This document shows, in pieces, positions 61,048 to 64,000 of a stretch of DNA of 64,000 nt (the first letter of the stretch is position 1; each line of letters starts with the position of its first letter). Source of the DNA: Blasia pusilla. Lineage: Eukaryota > Marchantiophyta > Marchantiopsida > Blasiales. The notes under the pieces were generated by a model, which worked only from the letters and a program-made list of their open reading frames with translations, did not search any database and was not told where the DNA came from. The position numbers and the translations under genes are program-made. The stretch is from the NCBI GenBank assembly GCA_050084515.1, contig CM114271.1, positions 12,772,001 through 12,836,000 on the forward strand, written 5' to 3'.

Positions 61048-64000
61048 ACTCCCCCTCAAGCTCATATCGATATCTCTAATGCCTAAATCCTTTCTAAACA
61101 TCTCAAACTTATCTCTAGATAATGCCTTTGTAAAGATATCAGCAATTTGCTGATCTGTACCTATATACACAAGATCAATTTCTCCTGCAAGCACTTTCTC
61201 TGTGATAAAATAATAGTGCACCTCAACATGCTTTGTACGAGCATGAAACACAAGGTTATTAGCAAGTTTGATGCTACTAATATTGTCTGCATATATTACA
61301 CTAGGTCCTAAGTTACTAACACCAATCTCAACAAGTAATCGATGAAGCCACACCGCCTCACATGCTGCACTGGTTGCTCCTCTATACTCAGCCTCTGTTC
61401 AAGATAAAGCAACTGTAGGTTGCTTCTTTGAAGCCCAACTTATAGCTACGCTTCCCAAAGTAAATGAATAACCAGATGTGGAGTGTCGATCAGACACGCT
61501 TCCTGCCCAATCAGCATCTGTGAATCCTTGTAATTGAAAACTCGGAGAAGGTTCAAATAGAAGCCCGAATTGAATAGAGAATTTCACATACCGCATAATC
61601 CTCCCCATAACATCAAGGTGAGGTTTTCGAGGTGCTTGCATAAATTGGCTCATTAGGCCAACAAAATAGCTCAAATGTGGTCTGGTTATAGTCAGTTAGA
61701 TCAAACTTCCAACCTTGCGCATGTATATATTAGAATCTGTAAGAAACTCTCCTTTATCCACTCTTAGCTTCACGCTCTGGTCCAATGGTGTAGAGATTGG
61801 CTTACAAGCCGTCATACCATATTTTGAAAGCATATGAAGAACATATGCTCTCTCCAACCTTGATAAACTCAATACCAAGGAAGTACTTGAGTTCTCCAAA
61901 GTCCTTCATATCAAATTCTGCTTATAACTTAAGCTTGACTTGTTGTACCATTTCTTCAGTACTCCCAGTAATCAAGAGATTATCAATATATAACACAATG
62001 AGAACTGTATGATCTTGTCCTCTCAAGACATATAACGTGGAGTCAAAATCACATACTCTAAAACCCAACTCTTGAAGGACGTATGTAATCTTGCCATACC
62101 AAGCTCTTAGAGCTTGTTTGAGCCCGTATAGAGCTTTCTTCAACCTGCATACACGAAATGGAAACTTGGGATACTCCTATCCAGGTGCTTGAGTCATATA
62201 TACCTCCTCGTATAGATCTCCATTCAAGAAGGCATTCTTGACGTCCATGTGATGTAATCTCCACTTCTTACTTATTACAACTGCAACCACTGTTCTCGTA
62301 GTCGCCATCTTTGCAACATGACTAAATGTTTCCTCATAATCGATACCATATTGTTGTGCATAGCCCTTAGCCACCAAACTCGCTTTGTATATGTAAATTG
62401 TACCATCTTGATTGCGCTTGATTTTGTAAATCCATTTGCAACCAATAGCTTCCTTAGCGGAAGGTATATCAACCAGCTCCCATGTTTGTTGATGTCTTAA
62501 TGGAGCAAGCTCTTCCTCCATAGCTTCAATCCATTCGGCTTTACTCATAGCTTCTTCAAAACAACTCGGCTCTTGCTCTTGAAGGGTAGTCATCATATAT
62601 GCATGATGTGTCGCAAGGAAACCTTCATTTATGAATCTATAAACTGGATATGTAACTCTACTTGATCTACAAAGTTGTTGTTCAAAGGTAGATGCCTCTG
62701 ACACCTGACTCGAGTTCTGTCTAGTGTTAACAGATTGAATATGTACTCTTCTCATCCATGGACTTACAGATTTAACCGATGAATCTAGGACCTCTCCTAA
62801 TCCTACACTAGTACTTAGGGAAGTTGAAGACAATGTCTGTTGGTTTAAAGTCATATTCTCCATGGAACAGACAAGTTTAGAGGTGGAATAGGCTTAGATG
62901 GAGCATAACATGACTTTAGCTGATCAAAGACAACATCCCGACTAATAATAAGCTGCTTAGAGGATGGAATGTAGCACTTATATCCTTTAGTTCCATCAGC
63001 ATAGCCAATGAATATACATCTTTCAGACTTGGGGTCTGATTTTTGACGTCTCTCAGAAGGAACATGAGCATAAAAAATACAACCAAATACTTTCAAGAAG
63101 GAAAAATCAGGTTTACTTCCTGTGAAGACTTCGAATGGAGTTTTATCATGAACTTCTGCGGTTGGAGTTTGGTTGATTAAGAAGACTGCACATGCTACAA
63201 CCTCTGCCCAATACACCTTAGGCATGTTCTTCTCATTCAACATAGCTCGTGCCGCTTCAGCAATTTGTTGATTCTTCCTCTCAGCCACTCTAATTTATTG
63301 TGGAGTGTAACGGCAAGTCACTTGACGTTGGATGTCATTCTGACGTAAATAGTCATCAAACTCTCTTGAAAGATACTCTCCTTCTCCATCACAACGTAAT
63401 TTTAGAATGTGTTGTCTAGTCTGCTTCTCTACTAGAACTCTAAATGTTTGGAACACTGAGAATACCTCTGACTTGGCTTTCAGATGGTATACCTATATAT
63501 ACTTAGAGAAGTCATCAATAAATGAAACAAAGTACTAGCAACCACTAAGGTTATGTTGTGATGTTGTCCACACATCAGTGTGGATCAATTCCAATATCTT
63601 GGATGCTCTTCTACCTTGCTTTGGAGAAGGAAATCTAGCTTGTTTTCCAAATTGGCAAGCTGGACATACCTCTAACGTAGCAGGACTCGCTAATTTAGGG
63701 AGTCCTACTACTATATTAGATGATAAAAGATTATGTAATCTTTGAAGATTCATATGTCCAATTCTTTTATGCCACACATTTAGATCTGTGATTTGTTGGC
63801 CGGTTTGACCATACATTGCTATTTGAATCTCTGGCATAGAAACATCTAATTTGAACATTTTGCTAGATCTATTTTTTTGGCTATCATAGTCTGGTCATCT
63901 ATTATTTCAATGAAACAACCATTTGCATTAAACTTCACTTGATAACCATGTTCTACTATGTTTCCTACAGAGATCTGATTTCTTGCAATGGTAGGAACAT
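61036..64000 (-). pseudogene. Ty1/copia polyprotein (integrase, reverse transcriptase, RNase H), decayed and partial
   Basis: On the minus strand, from the right edge: a pre-integrase zinc-binding part (63858-63535, HKRIGHMN...CPACQFGKQ), the integrase core and C-terminus (63288-62851, VAERKNQQIAEAARAML, 'FEVFTGSKPDFSFLKVFGC'), reverse transcriptase (62660-61922, '[19 protein letters not shown]', [18 protein letters not shown], then LYIDNLLITG) and RNase H (61674-61036, YADNISSIKLANN, 'DQQIADIFTKALSRD'). Domain order integrase then RT is diagnostic of copia. A stop interrupts the integrase where the family has TPQQNGVAER (about 63296), and other frame breaks lie near 61690-61920. The RT catalytic YVDD is YIDN, so the second Asp is lost. 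Gag and protease lie beyond base 64000. Confidence 0.9.

Overview
This is nuclear DNA of a land plant. It carries two intact, intron-containing plant genes: a SERRATE/ARS2 homologue and an N-terminal protein methyltransferase of the NTM1 type. Around them lie plant-type transposable elements: MULE-like DNA transposons with a SWIM zinc finger, a Helitron and a Ty1/copia retrotransposon. No feature fixes the lineage. I lean weakly to a non-flowering plant (moss, liverwort, lycophyte or fern), from the style of the SWIM transposase and the ParB/DNA-methyltransferase-like gene. That is inference only.

Region 1 (1 to about 16.1 kb) is nested mobile DNA. An outer MULE-like transposase gene on the + strand (1-2437, resuming at 14584-16123) is split by a 12.1-kb insertion bracketed by the same 8 bases, GATGGTGG. 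The insertion carries its own transposase gene on the - strand (6599 to 2857). Divergently from it, on the + strand, runs a decayed gene (7749-12818) whose pieces resemble a ParB-like domain followed by an N4/N6-type DNA methyltransferase in beta-class motif order (IV before I). A short palindrome (13-nt arms GCAACYCGTCGGA around one base) recurs dozens of times. It sits almost only in introns, leaders and flanks of these genes, and in two places it forms regular tandem arrays (65 and 67 bp) with unrelated spacers.

Region 2 (16.1-28.1 kb) is repeat DNA plus a decayed autonomous Helitron (about 18858-27765). The Helitron has a recognisable 5' TC end, a 3' hairpin and CTAG end, HUH-Rep remnants and a PIF1-like helicase. 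Both sides carry copies of a 360-bp foldback repeat built from Helitron-5'-like ends.

Region 3 (28.2-42.3 kb) holds one unrecognised three-exon candidate gene (30957-35184) and otherwise sparse repeats, including two strong hairpins and a 144-bp CA microsatellite.

Region 4 (42.3-55.3 kb) is the host gene island. The SERRATE-like gene has 12 coding exons (43291-50082, about 837 aa). The NTM1-like gene has 8 coding exons (51963-55269, 277 aa from the conserved start). All junctions used are GT-AG and keep frame. SERRATE acts in miRNA processing and cap-dependent RNA metabolism, whereas NTM1 methylates protein N-termini. They look like neighbours on the same strand, not functional partners.

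Region 5 (55.3-64 kb) is intergenic DNA, a 437-bp tandem duplication, and a minus-strand Ty1/copia element with stop codons and a damaged reverse-transcriptase active site. That element runs off the right edge.
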